The notes under the pieces: model-generated | Told to the model about the DNA's origin: nothing | The model's database searches: none | Seen by the model: only the letters and a program-made list of their open reading frames with translations | Assembly (NCBI GenBank): GCA_003142355.1 | Contig: PLMF01000310.1 | Location: 1 to 21,285 of the forward strand | Direction of reading: 5' to 3' | From: Bryobacterales bacterium | Lineage (GTDB): Bacteria; Acidobacteriota; Terriglobia; Bryobacterales; Bryobacteraceae | Length of the DNA stretch: 21,285 nucleotides | Made by a program: the position numbers and the translations under genes | Shown here: one piece after another, positions 8,920-17,168 of the stretch | How positions within the stretch are numbered: the stretch's first letter is position 1 | How the letters are laid out: each line of letters opens with the position of its first letter

Positions 8920-8948
8920 TTGCGGATTAACGGTTAAGCTGGTAGTAT
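8920..8948 (+). promoter_or_regulatory. Candidate sigma-70 promoter with internal palindrome, upstream of the membrane regulator
   Basis: TTGCGG (8920-8925), a 17-bp spacer and TAGTAT (8943-8948) make a plausible but non-consensus promoter for the gene at 9013, giving a leader of roughly 55-60 bases. The spacer contains the perfect palindrome TTAACGGTTAA (8927-8937), well placed for an operator. Confidence 0.4.
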
Positions 8949-9012
8949 TATCCGGGAGGGAAGGCCACCACGGGCACAAGGGATGTGCCTTAAGTCGGGT
9001 GTGTGAGCGAGC

Positions 9013-10317
9013 ATGGAAGTGGCCACGCCAGATTCAGCGAAAACCCGCAAGCTCATTTGCGAAGAAATGGAGCGTGTGCTGCGGAGCCGCGAGTTCTCAT
9101 CCAGCGAGCGGAGTTGCATGTTTTTGCGGTACCTGGTGGAACGCGCCCTCGACGGCAGTGGGCACCAACTCAAAGAGCGCACCATCGGGGTGGACGTGTT
9201 CGGCCGGGATGCCGCCTACGATACGGGAAAAGATGCGATTGTGCGTGTGTCGGCAAACGGTGTCCGCAAGCGTTTGCTGGCCCACTACGCCAAGGCGGAC
9301 CCGGCGCGCGAGCCGGGGAGCGTGCAGATTAGTCTGCCGGCGGGCAGCTACATGCTTGAGTTCCGCGTCTTGCCGCCAGGTCAGGACGAAACGGAGCTGC
9401 GCGAGGCGCCGGGCAGTCGCCCGTCACCGCCGAGTTCGGTGCGGGAGCCAAGGTGGAGGTGGCCTGCTGCTGCCTGGGCGGCGATTGGGGTTCTTGCGGT
9501 GGCTTGCGGCCTGCTGGTGTGGTACAACCACCAACTGTTGAGCCGGGTTCCGCCGGCGCCGGGCATGGATTCTCTGCCATGGTCGCAATTTGGGTCGCAG
9601 AAGATCGTGCGGGTAGGGCTCACCGACGCGAACTACACGATCTATTCCAACGTCGTCGCCAAACGGCGACTTACGCTCGATGAGTGGTTGGGCGAGCAGT
9701 GGACCGGGAACTTTAGCGCTGCGCTGGCGTCGGTTTCACCGCGGTCGGGGAATCAGTACACCAGCGTAGTGAGCGCGGTAGCCGCCTCGCGGGTAAGCGC
9801 CATGTTGGAGACTACGGGCCGCACCGCGCTGCTGGTACCGGCGCGCAGGTTGCAGATGGAACAGTTCAAAGGCGAGCAACCCGTGATCCTGCTGGGAAGT
9901 TCCATTGCAAACCCGTGGGCCGAGGTGTTTCGAGAGAATCTGACCTTTGCGATCGAGGTCGAACCTGTCACCAGGTTCCAGTACGTCGAGAACCACGCAC
10001 CGGTTGCGGGTGAGCCGGCGCGGTGGCAGCCGACCCCTGCTACAGCCTCGCCGCGCATCGATTACGCCATTCTTTCGCTGATTCCCAACCTTACGGGTAA
10101 GGGCTGGGTCTTACTGGTGGCCGGGACCAGCGCCGAGGGCACGAGCGCGGCCTCCGAACTTCTGACGGACCCCGCGCGGCTACGCAAGGAACTGATCGCG
10201 CGAGGCATCAATCCGACCGGCCGCGTGCAGAAACTGGAGCTGCTGCTGCGGGTACAGTCCCAAGGGATGGACTCGCGGCATTACCAAGTGATCGCCTCGC
10301 GCGTGGCGGGAGGCTGA
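9013..10317 (+). CDS. Membrane-anchored regulator-like protein: acidobacterial wHTH-like domain, one TM helix, unknown extracytoplasmic domain
   Basis: This 434-residue protein has three parts. Residues 10-117 carry a domain widespread in Acidobacteria and some cyanobacterial/proteobacterial regulators: FSSSERSCMFLRYLVE, then LKERTIGVDVFGRDAAYD, IVRVSANGVRKRLLAHY, and a wing-like hairpin ISLPAGSYMLEF. The helices followed by a beta-hairpin suggest a winged-helix DNA- or protein-binding fold. Residues 150-171 form a single membrane helix (WPAAAWAAIGVLAVACGLLVWY). Residues 175-434 are a soluble region I do not recognise. In place of the TPR or WD-like domains often seen in relatives, it has a mixed alpha/beta sequence (PVILLGSSIANPWAEVF, LVAGTSAEGTSAASELL). 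The architecture is ToxR-like: cytoplasmic effector domain, TM, sensor outside. The divergent TonB receptor is the obvious candidate target. The start has a weak ribosome site. Confidence 0.75.
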   Translation: MEVATPDSAKTRKLICEEMERVLRSREFSSSERSCMFLRYLVERALDGSGHQLKERTIGVDVFGRDAAYDTGKDAIVRVSANGVRKRLLAHYAKADPAREPGSVQISLPAGSYMLEFRVLPPGQDETELREAPGSRPSPPSSVREPRWRWPAAAWAAIGVLAVACGLLVWYNHQLLSRVPPAPGMDSLPWSQFGSQKIVRVGLTDANYTIYSNVVAKRRLTLDEWLGEQWTGNFSAALASVSPRSGNQYTSVVSAVAASRVSAMLETTGRTALLVPARRLQMEQFKGEQPVILLGSSIANPWAEVFRENLTFAIEVEPVTRFQYVENHAPVAGEPARWQPTPATASPRIDYAILSLIPNLTGKGWVLLVAGTSAEGTSAASELLTDPARLRKELIARGINPTGRVQKLELLLRVQSQGMDSRHYQVIASRVAGG

Positions 10318-10326
10318 GCCCCCGTT

Positions 10327-10340
10327 GGCGAGATCTCGCC
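10327..10340. other. Perfect 14-bp palindrome in the convergent gap
   Basis: GGCGAGATCTCGCC lies in the 30-bp gap between the regulator gene stop (plus) and the fucosidase gene stop (minus). It has no unpaired loop and no T-run, so it is at best a weak bidirectional terminator. Confidence 0.25.
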
Positions 10341-10347
10341 CCCCACA

Positions 10348-12000
10348 TTACGGGGCCGTGCGAAACGACTTCTCTTCGCCATAGAGGGTAACCAATGGAT
10401 GGCGGACACGAGCCCGGTATTCATAGGTTCGATCCAACGCCAGACCGGTCAGCGAATCATGAAATTCGCCGGGAGCGGACTGTGCCGCGCCGGGGAGGTC
10501 GGTCCAAGGCTCGGTCCTTTCCGAGAGGTCGGTGCCGCCTTTCTTCTCGCGGTATTGGAATCCCACATCGACCCGATTCGCCTTTCCGAGGTTGATCAGC
10601 TTTCCCTGGAGCAAGGCGGAGCCCGCCTTTCGATCCCAGCGGGAGCCGGCTGTGGCGACCTCCGGAGGCGTCAAGCCCGGTTCGACGTTGGTGATCTTCA
10701 AGACTATGGGGTCTGGCCAGCGGCGATCCGTATAGAGCCGTTGCGCACGGTAAGCCGTGATGTGGAGGCCCTCGTCATCCTGCTTCCACGCGGTCTTGGG
10801 CACCACCTCGGGACGGTATTCCACGATTTCGTCCGATTGGCCCAAGACAGTCACTTTGGTGGCCGCGGTCGCTCTCACCGATCGTAAGGCGACGGTCTTG
10901 GCTTCTCCTAGTTTCCAAGGACTCATTTGCGTGAGAAACGCATAAACCACGCCGGCATGAGCGCTCTTCGTCAACCAGATGTTGTTCTCGTTAGTGATGA
11001 TCCACGGGCGGACATTCTTGATGGCTTCGCCGTTCACAAAATTCCACAATGCGATTTCGCGCAGCCGCGATTCCTGTTCGATGGGAATCTCTCCATCGGG
11101 TTTGGGCCCGATGTTCAGCAGCAGATTGCCGCCCTTGGCGCGGGTTTCGATGAGCGTATCGATCAGTTGCGTGCCGGACTTATACTCTTCGTTGGTAGCT
11201 TTCCAGGGCCACTCCGTGCCCATGGTCAGATTGCCTTCCCAGGCGCCCTTCAGCGCGACTCCAGGAGTATACTGCTCGGGAGTTTCCATGGCTCCGCGGG
11301 TGATCACAAGCTTGGGCCGCAATTGCCAGGCGTAATCCGTCAGACCTGTGGCCGGGCCGTCGAAGAAGAAGTAATCGATGGGCCCATAATTCGTCAGCAA
11401 CTCCTTGAGCTGCTGCCGGGTGTATTCCATGAACTCGGGAATTTCGAATGGGTAGACGCCCTTCACCTGGCGGTTAATGGTGATGCCATGCCGGTGCAGC
11501 CACCCAAAATCGTCGGGAGAAAAGTAGAACCCTATGGCGATGCCCTGCTTTCGGAAGGAATCCACCAGTTGCCGCGTGATGTCTTTGCCATACGGTGTGT
11601 GCATGACGCTGAAATCCGTGGTGGCGGTGTCCCACATGCAGAATCCGGCGTGATGCTTGGTCGTGAACATCACGTATTCGTAGCCGGCGAGTTTGGCAAG
11701 AGACGCCCACTTCGCCGGATCATACCGTTCCGGGTTGAAGTAGCCCGGCAGGTCGCGGAAGAATCGTTCCACGAAATCCGGAGACGCGCCCACCAGCGAG
11801 TGGGAAATCACGCCGCCGAGGGGGCCATCGACGCCCCAGTGGATGAACAGGCCAAACCCGCGGTCGCGGAACTTCTCCACCTCGGCGGGATCATTCTCAT
11901 TCCGAGAAGGATCGGGTGCGTGAATGGGCAGTTGCAAGGAGCCTTGAGCCGCCGCGGACAGGGCGAGAACAAGGGACACAATGAGCCGTCGCGGAAACAT
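10348..12000 (-). CDS. Secreted alpha-L-fucosidase, glycoside hydrolase family 29
   Basis: This 550-residue exo-acting enzyme should release alpha-L-fucose from glycans outside the cytoplasm. A signal peptide (MFPRRLIVSLVLALSAAAQG) starts at the ATG at 11998-12000. The open frame extends 66 codons further upstream, but those codons run through the typA leader and are not protein-like. GH29 marks are FIHWG (52-56), TTKHHAGF (113-120), YGPIDYFFFDGP with the probable nucleophile Asp214, and NLLLNIGPKPDGE (292-304). The C-terminal region (about 455-550) looks like a fibronectin type III or related beta-sandwich, ending in LDRTYEYRARVRHPL. The general acid cannot be assigned with confidence in this family. 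There is no clear Shine-Dalgarno. The gene is divergent from typA. Confidence 0.88.
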   Translation of the reverse strand: MFPRRLIVSLVLALSAAAQGSLQLPIHAPDPSRNENDPAEVEKFRDRGFGLFIHWGVDGPLGGVISHSLVGASPDFVERFFRDLPGYFNPERYDPAKWASLAKLAGYEYVMFTTKHHAGFCMWDTATTDFSVMHTPYGKDITRQLVDSFRKQGIAIGFYFSPDDFGWLHRHGITINRQVKGVYPFEIPEFMEYTRQQLKELLTNYGPIDYFFFDGPATGLTDYAWQLRPKLVITRGAMETPEQYTPGVALKGAWEGNLTMGTEWPWKATNEEYKSGTQLIDTLIETRAKGGNLLLNIGPKPDGEIPIEQESRLREIALWNFVNGEAIKNVRPWIITNENNIWLTKSAHAGVVYAFLTQMSPWKLGEAKTVALRSVRATAATKVTVLGQSDEIVEYRPEVVPKTAWKQDDEGLHITAYRAQRLYTDRRWPDPIVLKITNVEPGLTPPEVATAGSRWDRKAGSALLQGKLINLGKANRVDVGFQYREKKGGTDLSERTEPWTDLPGAAQSAPGEFHDSLTGLALDRTYEYRARVRHPLVTLYGEEKSFRTAP

Positions 12001-12129
12001 GACAGAACGATTATGGCGCTGCCCCCGGCGGAACGGCAAGCGAGCGAGCGCGTTCGGCCCGTACCCGCCCGGCGCAAACGCGCGGTTTTCCGGCGGTGGC
12101 ACGGTCAGAGCACAGGCCCGCGGACCAGC

Positions 12130-12313
12130 ATGGTAAACTTGCATTAGACCGCTGAAGATTTCCCGCGGCTGACCACGGAAAGCCCTCTCGCGCCTCAACC
12201 TGATCGACGTGATTCATGAAAACTAGCAATACCGCCATTCGCAACATCGCCATTATCGCCCACGTGGACCATGGCAAGACCACGCTGGTGGACGCCATGC
12301 TCAACCAGAGCGG
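12130..12313 (+). repeat. typA leader and 5' end, copy 1 of a large-scale direct repeat
   Basis: The visible 184 bp aligns without gaps to 21102-21285 (offset 8972) with 6 differences: 3 in the leader and 3 synonymous third-position changes in the first 33 codons. Identity begins abruptly at 12130/21102 and includes 86 bp of untranslated leader. The true repeat probably continues to about 13505 in this copy; the second copy leaves the window at 21285. Confidence 0.95.
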
Positions 12314-13637
12314 CATCTTCGGGCAGCACGAGGAGCACGTGGAACGCGTGATGGATTCCAACGAGCTGGAACGCGAGCGCGGTATCACTATCCTCGCCAA
12401 GATCACCGGCATCCGTTACCACGGCGTCAAGATCAACATCGTCGATACGCCCGGCCACAGCGATTTCGGGGGCGAAGTGGAGCGCGCGCTCAAGATGGTG
12501 GACGGCGTCATGCTGCTGGTGGACGCCAGCGAAGGCCCGCTGCCGCAGACGCGCTACGTCCTGGTGAAGGCGCTCGAGGCCAAGCTGCCTCCCATCGTGG
12601 TGATCAACAAGATCGACCGGCCCGACGCGCGCGTGCAGGAAGTCCTCAACGAGATCTACGACCTGTTCATAGACCTCGACGCGGTGGAAGACCAACTGGA
12701 TTTCCCGGTGCTTTACACCATCGCCAAAACCGGCGTGGCCAAACGCTCTATGGATGATCCGTCGAGCGACCTGCGTCCGCTGTTCGACGCCATTGTCGAG
12801 CACATTCCGGCGCCGGTGGGCGATCCGGATGGCGTGCTCCAGATGCTGGTGGCCAACCTGGATTACAGCGATTACCTGGGCCGCCTGGCGATTGGCCGCG
12901 TTTTCAATGGCACGCTGCGATATGGCGACACGGTGGCCATTGCCAAGCGGGACGGCTCGCTCCACACCACCCGCATCACCAAGCTGTACTCCTTCGAAGG
13001 GCTGAAGCGCGTGGACGAAACCATGGGAGTCCCCGGCAACCTCCTGGCCATTGCCGGCGTGGAGGGCATCACCATCGGCGAGACTGTGACCAGCGCCGAA
13101 ACGCCGGAGCCGCTGCCGCAGATCCAGATCGACGAGCCCACTATCGCCATGGCGTTCACCATCAACACCTCGCCCTTCTCCGGGCGCGAGGGCCAATGGG
13201 TGACGTCGCGCAACCTGCGCGAGCGGCTCGACAAGGAACTTCTCACCAACGTGTCCATTCGCGTGGAGGAACTGGGACACGACACCTTCAAAGTGATGGG
13301 GCGCGGTGAATTGCAGCTCGCCATTCTGATCGAAATGATGCGCCGCGAAGGCTTCGAGCTGATGGTCGGCAAGCCCGAGATCCTGACGCGCACCATCGGC
13401 GGCAAAGTGCAGGAGCCGGTCGAGCTTCTGGTCATCGACTGCCCCGAGAGGTTTCTCGGCGTGGTGATCGAGAAGTTGGGCACGCGCAAGGGGAAGATGA
13501 CCAAGAGTTTCAAATGCCAACACACGAGGCTCAGGAGAAGCTGGCCGACTGCATCGAAGGGTAGACGGGGAGGGTCGCGAGACAAGGCGGCTCCGCCGGT
13601 ATGTTCGCCGATCTGTGGAAGGCCTTCTGTGCCGTGA
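12216..13637 (+). pseudogene. typA: Truncated GTPase TypA/BipA, lacking domain V and the C-terminal domain
   Basis: Residues 1-430 are a clear TypA/BipA translational GTPase: G1 AHVDHGKT (15-22), RGIT (55-58), DTPGH (77-81) and NKID (131-134). The beta-barrel domain II and domain III follow, up to [15 protein letters not shown]. In intact proteins (about 600 residues) this runs on into a motif around RVRLEFxxPSRGL. Here, at about 13505, it switches to 43 unrelated residues ([13 protein letters not shown] onward) ending at 13637. The ribosome-binding C-terminal domain is therefore lost and the product is unlikely to be a working BipA. The conserved leader lacks an obvious ribosome site. A second copy starts at 21188. 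Codons before the break look undamaged, so loss may be recent or the GTPase part may still be made. Confidence 0.88.
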
Positions 13638-13755
13638 AGTCCGGTCGGTGGTCGAAGAAGAAGAACGAAGGCAGTGGGTTAGCTTCGCAACTGACCCACT
13701 GCCCGAAGGAGGGTCTCCGAGATTGCGGAACTAAAGTCCCGCCGGATCTACGGTT
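13506..13755. other. Unassigned junction segment after the typA break
   Basis: This 250-bp segment separates the broken typA from the PEP-CTERM gene and has no recognisable gene. In one plus frame a short [19 protein letters not shown] (13514-13564) is followed, after one stop, by [16 protein letters not shown] onward (13601-13759). The pair could be a decayed gene fragment, but I cannot name it. It also contains the hairpin at 13671-13702. Confidence 0.5.
13671..13702 (-). terminator. Strong hairpin, possible terminator of the hydrolase/PEP-CTERM operon
   Basis: A 12-bp stem (13671-13682 with 13691-13702; one G-T pair in the plus-strand RNA) encloses an 8-base loop CTTCGCAA. On the minus strand it lies about 54 bp past the PEP-CTERM stop and is followed by a pyrimidine-rich tract (CCTTCGTTCTTCTTCTTC) rather than a pure T-run. 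A terminator is the simplest reading; a structured RNA cannot be excluded. Confidence 0.4.
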
Positions 13756-14433
13756 CTAGTGCCGGCGCCGACGCCGCCACAGTCCCAGTCCGGCGAGCGC
13801 GCTTCCCAGCAACATCAGACTCCCCGGTTCCGGCACTACTTCCGGCGCCGACATATTGTAACTGGTCTGCTGCGGGTCGGCGCCCCAAACTCCCAACGGC
13901 GGCGCCAAAACACCCGGAGCCGGCGACTGCACGGTGCCGTTCAGCGTGACCGTTAAGAACGTGTTGTTGCCGCTGGGGTCGACCGTGGGAATGCCATTTT
14001 GGCTCCCGTCCAGGATCGACATCATGAACATGTCCTGAAAAGGTCCCGAATCGGCGTTATTCGTGAACGTGGCATAGAACGTCACCCACGGGCCAGGAAC
14101 GAAATCCTGCCACATCGCGTTAAAAAAGGGATCGCTATCGGTTAGCGTCACGCCGGATGACAAGCTGCCGCTCGCTCCGCCATACAGCGTCGGGACGCCG
14201 GCTACGGAACCGCCATCGAAGTTGAAACCGGACAGGGTGACGGTGTTGTTGGCATCGCCCGTCCCGCTGCCATCCACCAGTTGGAAGGCTAAGTAGAACG
14301 TCCCCATTGCCTCGATGGAGTTGGTATCCAGGCCGAATTGCAAGCCCAGCGTGCCGGCCAGGGCCGTCGTGCTCCCAAACAAGAGGAGCGCAAGTGCGGA
14401 AATGCTGGTTCTGAGTATGTGTTGAATGGTCAT
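13756..14433 (-). CDS. PEP-CTERM exported protein
   Basis: This 225-residue secreted protein has a signal peptide (SISALALLLFGSTTALAG). A beta-rich body follows, low in Lys and rich in Gly, Ser, Thr and Asn (FYLAFQLVDGSGTGD, VTLSGFNFDGG). The C-terminal sorting tag has VPEPGS, a hydrophobic helix (LMLLGSALAGLGLW) and an RRRRRH cluster. Known PEP-CTERM proteins are processed by an exosortase (EpsH family) and linked to exopolysaccharide or the cell surface; no exosortase is in this window. The ATG at 14433 follows CGAGAGGAG, a good ribosome site, so the longer frame to 14529 is rejected. It starts 16 bp after the hydrolase stop and is almost certainly cotranscribed with it. Confidence 0.88.
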   Translation of the reverse strand: MTIQHILRTSISALALLLFGSTTALAGTLGLQFGLDTNSIEAMGTFYLAFQLVDGSGTGDANNTVTLSGFNFDGGSVAGVPTLYGGASGSLSSGVTLTDSDPFFNAMWQDFVPGPWVTFYATFTNNADSGPFQDMFMMSILDGSQNGIPTVDPSGNNTFLTVTLNGTVQSPAPGVLAPPLGVWGADPQQTSYNMSAPEVVPEPGSLMLLGSALAGLGLWRRRRRH

Positions 14434-14449
14434 TGTTTTCTCCTCTCGA

Positions 14450-17008
14450 TTAGCGAGGCGCGGACCCTGCCAGCACTCGCGGGGTGTAAGTGATGCCGGT
14501 GTTGGTCGGGTCGGTGAACTGTATAACAAATGTTACGCTGGCACCGGGCCCGAGGCCGGAAGTGTTCGCATAGGGGCTGCCAGCCGGCAATTGGGCCGCC
14601 GTCACGCCGCTCGGGTTGTACAGCGATGCGTTGCCGCTCAGGCTGTCCAACACCAGTGAAATCGGGCCGGGAACGCTATTCGTGGTGTCCAAATTGGTCA
14701 AAGTGACCGTCTGGCTGAAGCGCTTCGTCGTGAAGTTGTACACGAAACCGCTCTTGGCCATCGAAACACCGGTCGATTTGACAGCTTCCACATTGTTTGG
14801 CACCACGCCCTGCGGCGAGGTATCGCGGCTGGCGGCATCGGTTGAATAATAGTCGACCTTGTGCAGATAGGAATTGAGCGTGAAAGGCGCGGTGTAGGTT
14901 GTCCAGGCCCCGCCGTCCACACGGTACTTCGTCCCGGATACCCCAAAACCGCCCAGATTGTCCGCCGCCGACAGGGTGATCTGAATGCCTTGACCCGGGA
15001 ATTGAATACTTGCTGTAGTTGCCGGCGGCGTGGTGTCCAACTGCCAGTTCTGACCGAAATACCCAGCCTCGAGATACGTCGCGGGCGTATGGCGAAAACG
15101 TGTGCTGTTGGGATTTTGCACCGTAAGAGGCGGGGCCGCAGTCGTGCCGGGGTACGGATCGGTCGCCAATTCGGTTCTGGGAGTGTACGTCCACACCGTG
15201 TAGTCCGGCTGATCCCAAGGGAGCCGCTCCAGGTTACAGCCCCAGCGCTCATTGTTGCTGTCTGCTCCCGCGTCGGTAATGTACTCCGTCAGATAGCCCC
15301 GCCCCACGACAACGTATTTGTTCGGGTTCAGCGGGTTCGGGTAAATCATCGCGTAGCGCACGTTATTTCCCGTATAAGTACGCCCACCCACGCTAACGCC
15401 ATTGTCCAGCAGCGTCAGGGGAAGAGCGCTTTTGATCTGCGCCGTAATACTGTTGGTATTGTGATCGCCAAACAGGCGCAGATTGCTGGAGGCGATCATG
15501 GCAGGGGTTACGGCGGTATCCGGGATGGCTTGCAGAAAGTTCTGCGTAGGAAGATTCCAGGCGGAACCCGCACCGGAGTCGTTCCTGTTATAGTAACCCT
15601 CCTCGTAGTCGTTCCATTCCGTGACGAACTGCTGAGCGTCCGCCTGGTTCTGAGCGGTCTGCGCCGGAGTGCCCGCTGTGCCATAGACCACGACGAACTT
15701 GGACATGAACATGTGGTTGATGGGACCTTCGAGCACATGGGTCTTGAGCAAGCCGACGGGCAAAGAATTCGCCGTAGACCAGCCGGTGATGGTGTTGGCC
15801 GGCGAAAACGCGGCATAAAACGTGAGGCTGGACGCCGCCGGGCCATTATAGGTGAGCGCTCCGTTGGTGTAAACTTGCACCGACTGAGTCATGTTCACCA
15901 AATTGCTGTTTAAAGCGAGGGTGTATTGGACAAGGTTCGCGGCGGTGACATCGATGCGATTGGGCGCAGAGATATTCGCGGCGAGGCGCGTCCACTGGTT
16001 CGTGTACTGCAAGCGGTCAATCGTCACCCAGTAGGCGCTGTTGTACTTAAGAAAGTTGGTGTTATAGACGACGCTTGTAGGGTTCACCGTGACAGTCTTG
16101 CCGGTGAAGAACGGATAGATTCTGGTCTGGTCATAGGCGGAGTTATGCGAGTTGCTGACAATGGAATACACCTGAGCGGTAGTGTAGCCAAAACCGTTGA
16201 GCGCGCCAATGATCCACAGAGCGTTTTCCTCCTGATTCGTGGGATCGCCCGTGGCGTAGCCAATCCAGATGGGTTGATATTGGCCGTTCTCGACATGGTA
16301 GTAGGCGGAAGCGTTCTTCAGCAGTGGCAGGCGCGAGGGATCCGCATAGATGGCATTGTCCTGCGCGCTGCCCGGAGCAGGCGGATGGTTATTCAGATTC
16401 GGCGCCTGGGATTGATTGCCCCAATGTCCTACGTCTTCACTCAGTCCGGCGTACCACTTGAAGTAGAAGTCCTGGAAGGAGGTCCATCCGGCGGAGGCGG
16501 CATTGGCAGCGAACAGGCCGGGGAATCGGTAAGGCCAGAGGTAATTGGGATGGCCACCCATCGAGCCACCTTCGGCGTAGAGGCGGGTCGAATCGACGCT
16601 ATAGTTCGCCTTCACGGCGGCGAGGACATCGAACAGTTCCACCTCGCCCGTGCCGTCAAAGTTCTGCGAGTACCGGTCCTCGAGGCTGACGAGCAGAGCA
16701 TTGTTAGCATTAGCCCAGGTCTTGGCAGTAGAAGAGAAGCTGTTGCTGCAGTGCCCGTGAGACCCGTGCATGCTATAGAAGACCAAGCCGGCGGGCACAC
16801 TGCTGCTGTAACCTGTGGGCACGTAGATACCATACGGCTGGTAGGAACCATCGTTGGACGCCACATACCAACTGTAGCCAGACTGTCCAGCCGTGTAAAT
16901 CGGGGGATTGGCCGCATCCAGCCTGGTCAAACTGAATAGAACAACCAGCGGGACCATAACAAGCATGGACGCCACGGTCCTTGTCTTTAACGTGATCAAC
17001 CTGCTCAT
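14450..17008 (-). CDS. Secreted alpha/beta serine hydrolase (PHB-depolymerase/esterase-like) with C-terminal beta domains
   Basis: This 852-residue exported enzyme has a signal anchor at residues 11-33. An alpha/beta-hydrolase domain (about 35-305) follows with the nucleophile elbow GGSMG (147-151, Ser149). Asp255 (YATGDPTNQ) and His288 (SNSHNSAYD) are plausible acid and base. A long middle region (about 305-660) is not recognised. The next segment (about 670-755, ITLSAADNLGGFGVSGTKY, then RVDGGAWTTYTAPFTL) resembles the Ig-like/chitobiase C-terminal domains of secreted enzymes. The last 100 residues form another beta domain of a type common in acidobacterial extracellular proteins (VTLTNLDTTNSVPGPISLVL). 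The substrate is unknown; a polyester, carbohydrate ester or peptide is possible. The ATG at 17008 is chosen because GGAAGAAG precedes it and the signal starts there. A consensus promoter lies upstream. Confidence 0.78.
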   Translation of the reverse strand: MSRLITLKTRTVASMLVMVPLVVLFSLTRLDAANPPIYTAGQSGYSWYVASNDGSYQPYGIYVPTGYSSSVPAGLVFYSMHGSHGHCSNSFSSTAKTWANANNALLVSLEDRYSQNFDGTGEVELFDVLAAVKANYSVDSTRLYAEGGSMGGHPNYLWPYRFPGLFAANAASAGWTSFQDFYFKWYAGLSEDVGHWGNQSQAPNLNNHPPAPGSAQDNAIYADPSRLPLLKNASAYYHVENGQYQPIWIGYATGDPTNQEENALWIIGALNGFGYTTAQVYSIVSNSHNSAYDQTRIYPFFTGKTVTVNPTSVVYNTNFLKYNSAYWVTIDRLQYTNQWTRLAANISAPNRIDVTAANLVQYTLALNSNLVNMTQSVQVYTNGALTYNGPAASSLTFYAAFSPANTITGWSTANSLPVGLLKTHVLEGPINHMFMSKFVVVYGTAGTPAQTAQNQADAQQFVTEWNDYEEGYYNRNDSGAGSAWNLPTQNFLQAIPDTAVTPAMIASSNLRLFGDHNTNSITAQIKSALPLTLLDNGVSVGGRTYTGNNVRYAMIYPNPLNPNKYVVVGRGYLTEYITDAGADSNNERWGCNLERLPWDQPDYTVWTYTPRTELATDPYPGTTAAPPLTVQNPNSTRFRHTPATYLEAGYFGQNWQLDTTPPATTASIQFPGQGIQITLSAADNLGGFGVSGTKYRVDGGAWTTYTAPFTLNSYLHKVDYYSTDAASRDTSPQGVVPNNVEAVKSTGVSMAKSGFVYNFTTKRFSQTVTLTNLDTTNSVPGPISLVLDSLSGNASLYNPSGVTAAQLPAGSPYANTSGLGPGASVTFVIQFTDPTNTGITYTPRVLAGSAPR

Positions 17009-17132
17009 CTTCTTCCTTTCATTGCATCGCTGCACAGCTTCGTACAGGCGCTGATCGGCGCATACGTCTGTTCCTGCCTTGCCAGACCCCACCCAGCACC
17101 GGGAATGGGGCCGCTACCGGCGCGTAGCATAC

Positions 17133-17150
17133 AATGGGAACGTTTCCATT
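17133..17150. promoter_or_regulatory. LacI-family operator overlapping the early transcribed region of the hydrolase operon
   Basis: AATGGGAACGTTTCCATT is an 18-bp palindrome, symmetric except for one central pair of positions, with the central CG typical of LacI/GalR-family operators. It is centred about 20 bp downstream of the start point expected from the promoter at 17169-17196, a classical repressor position. The LacI-family protein encoded at 19147 is the likely ligand (inference). Confidence 0.7.
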
Positions 17151-17168
17151 TTTTTGGCAGACAAGAGA

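Noticed and set aside
12195..13523. 442-codon minus-strand open frame opposite typA
   Set aside because: It is a shadow of the typA reading frame: His/Gln/Val-rich and with no recognisable motif. Its end, like that of a similar frame at 21085-21276, only mirrors the typA duplication.
13580..13600. AAGGCGGCTCCGCCGGT as another REP-like copy
   Set aside because: Only the short GGCGG/CCGCC core is shared and the CCCACC tail is missing; such cores arise easily in GC-rich DNA.
13670..13760. Group II intron domain V/VI-like end (hairpin plus TACGGTTC)
   Set aside because: The conserved domain V start and its bulge are absent and there is no reverse transcriptase; the similarity is limited to a few bases.
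14861..16939. Two long plus-strand open frames (350 and 337 codons) opposite the secreted hydrolase
   Set aside because: The opposite strand encodes a signal peptide, a GxSxG elbow and coherent domains. The plus frames show Arg/Val/Gly-biased sequence only.
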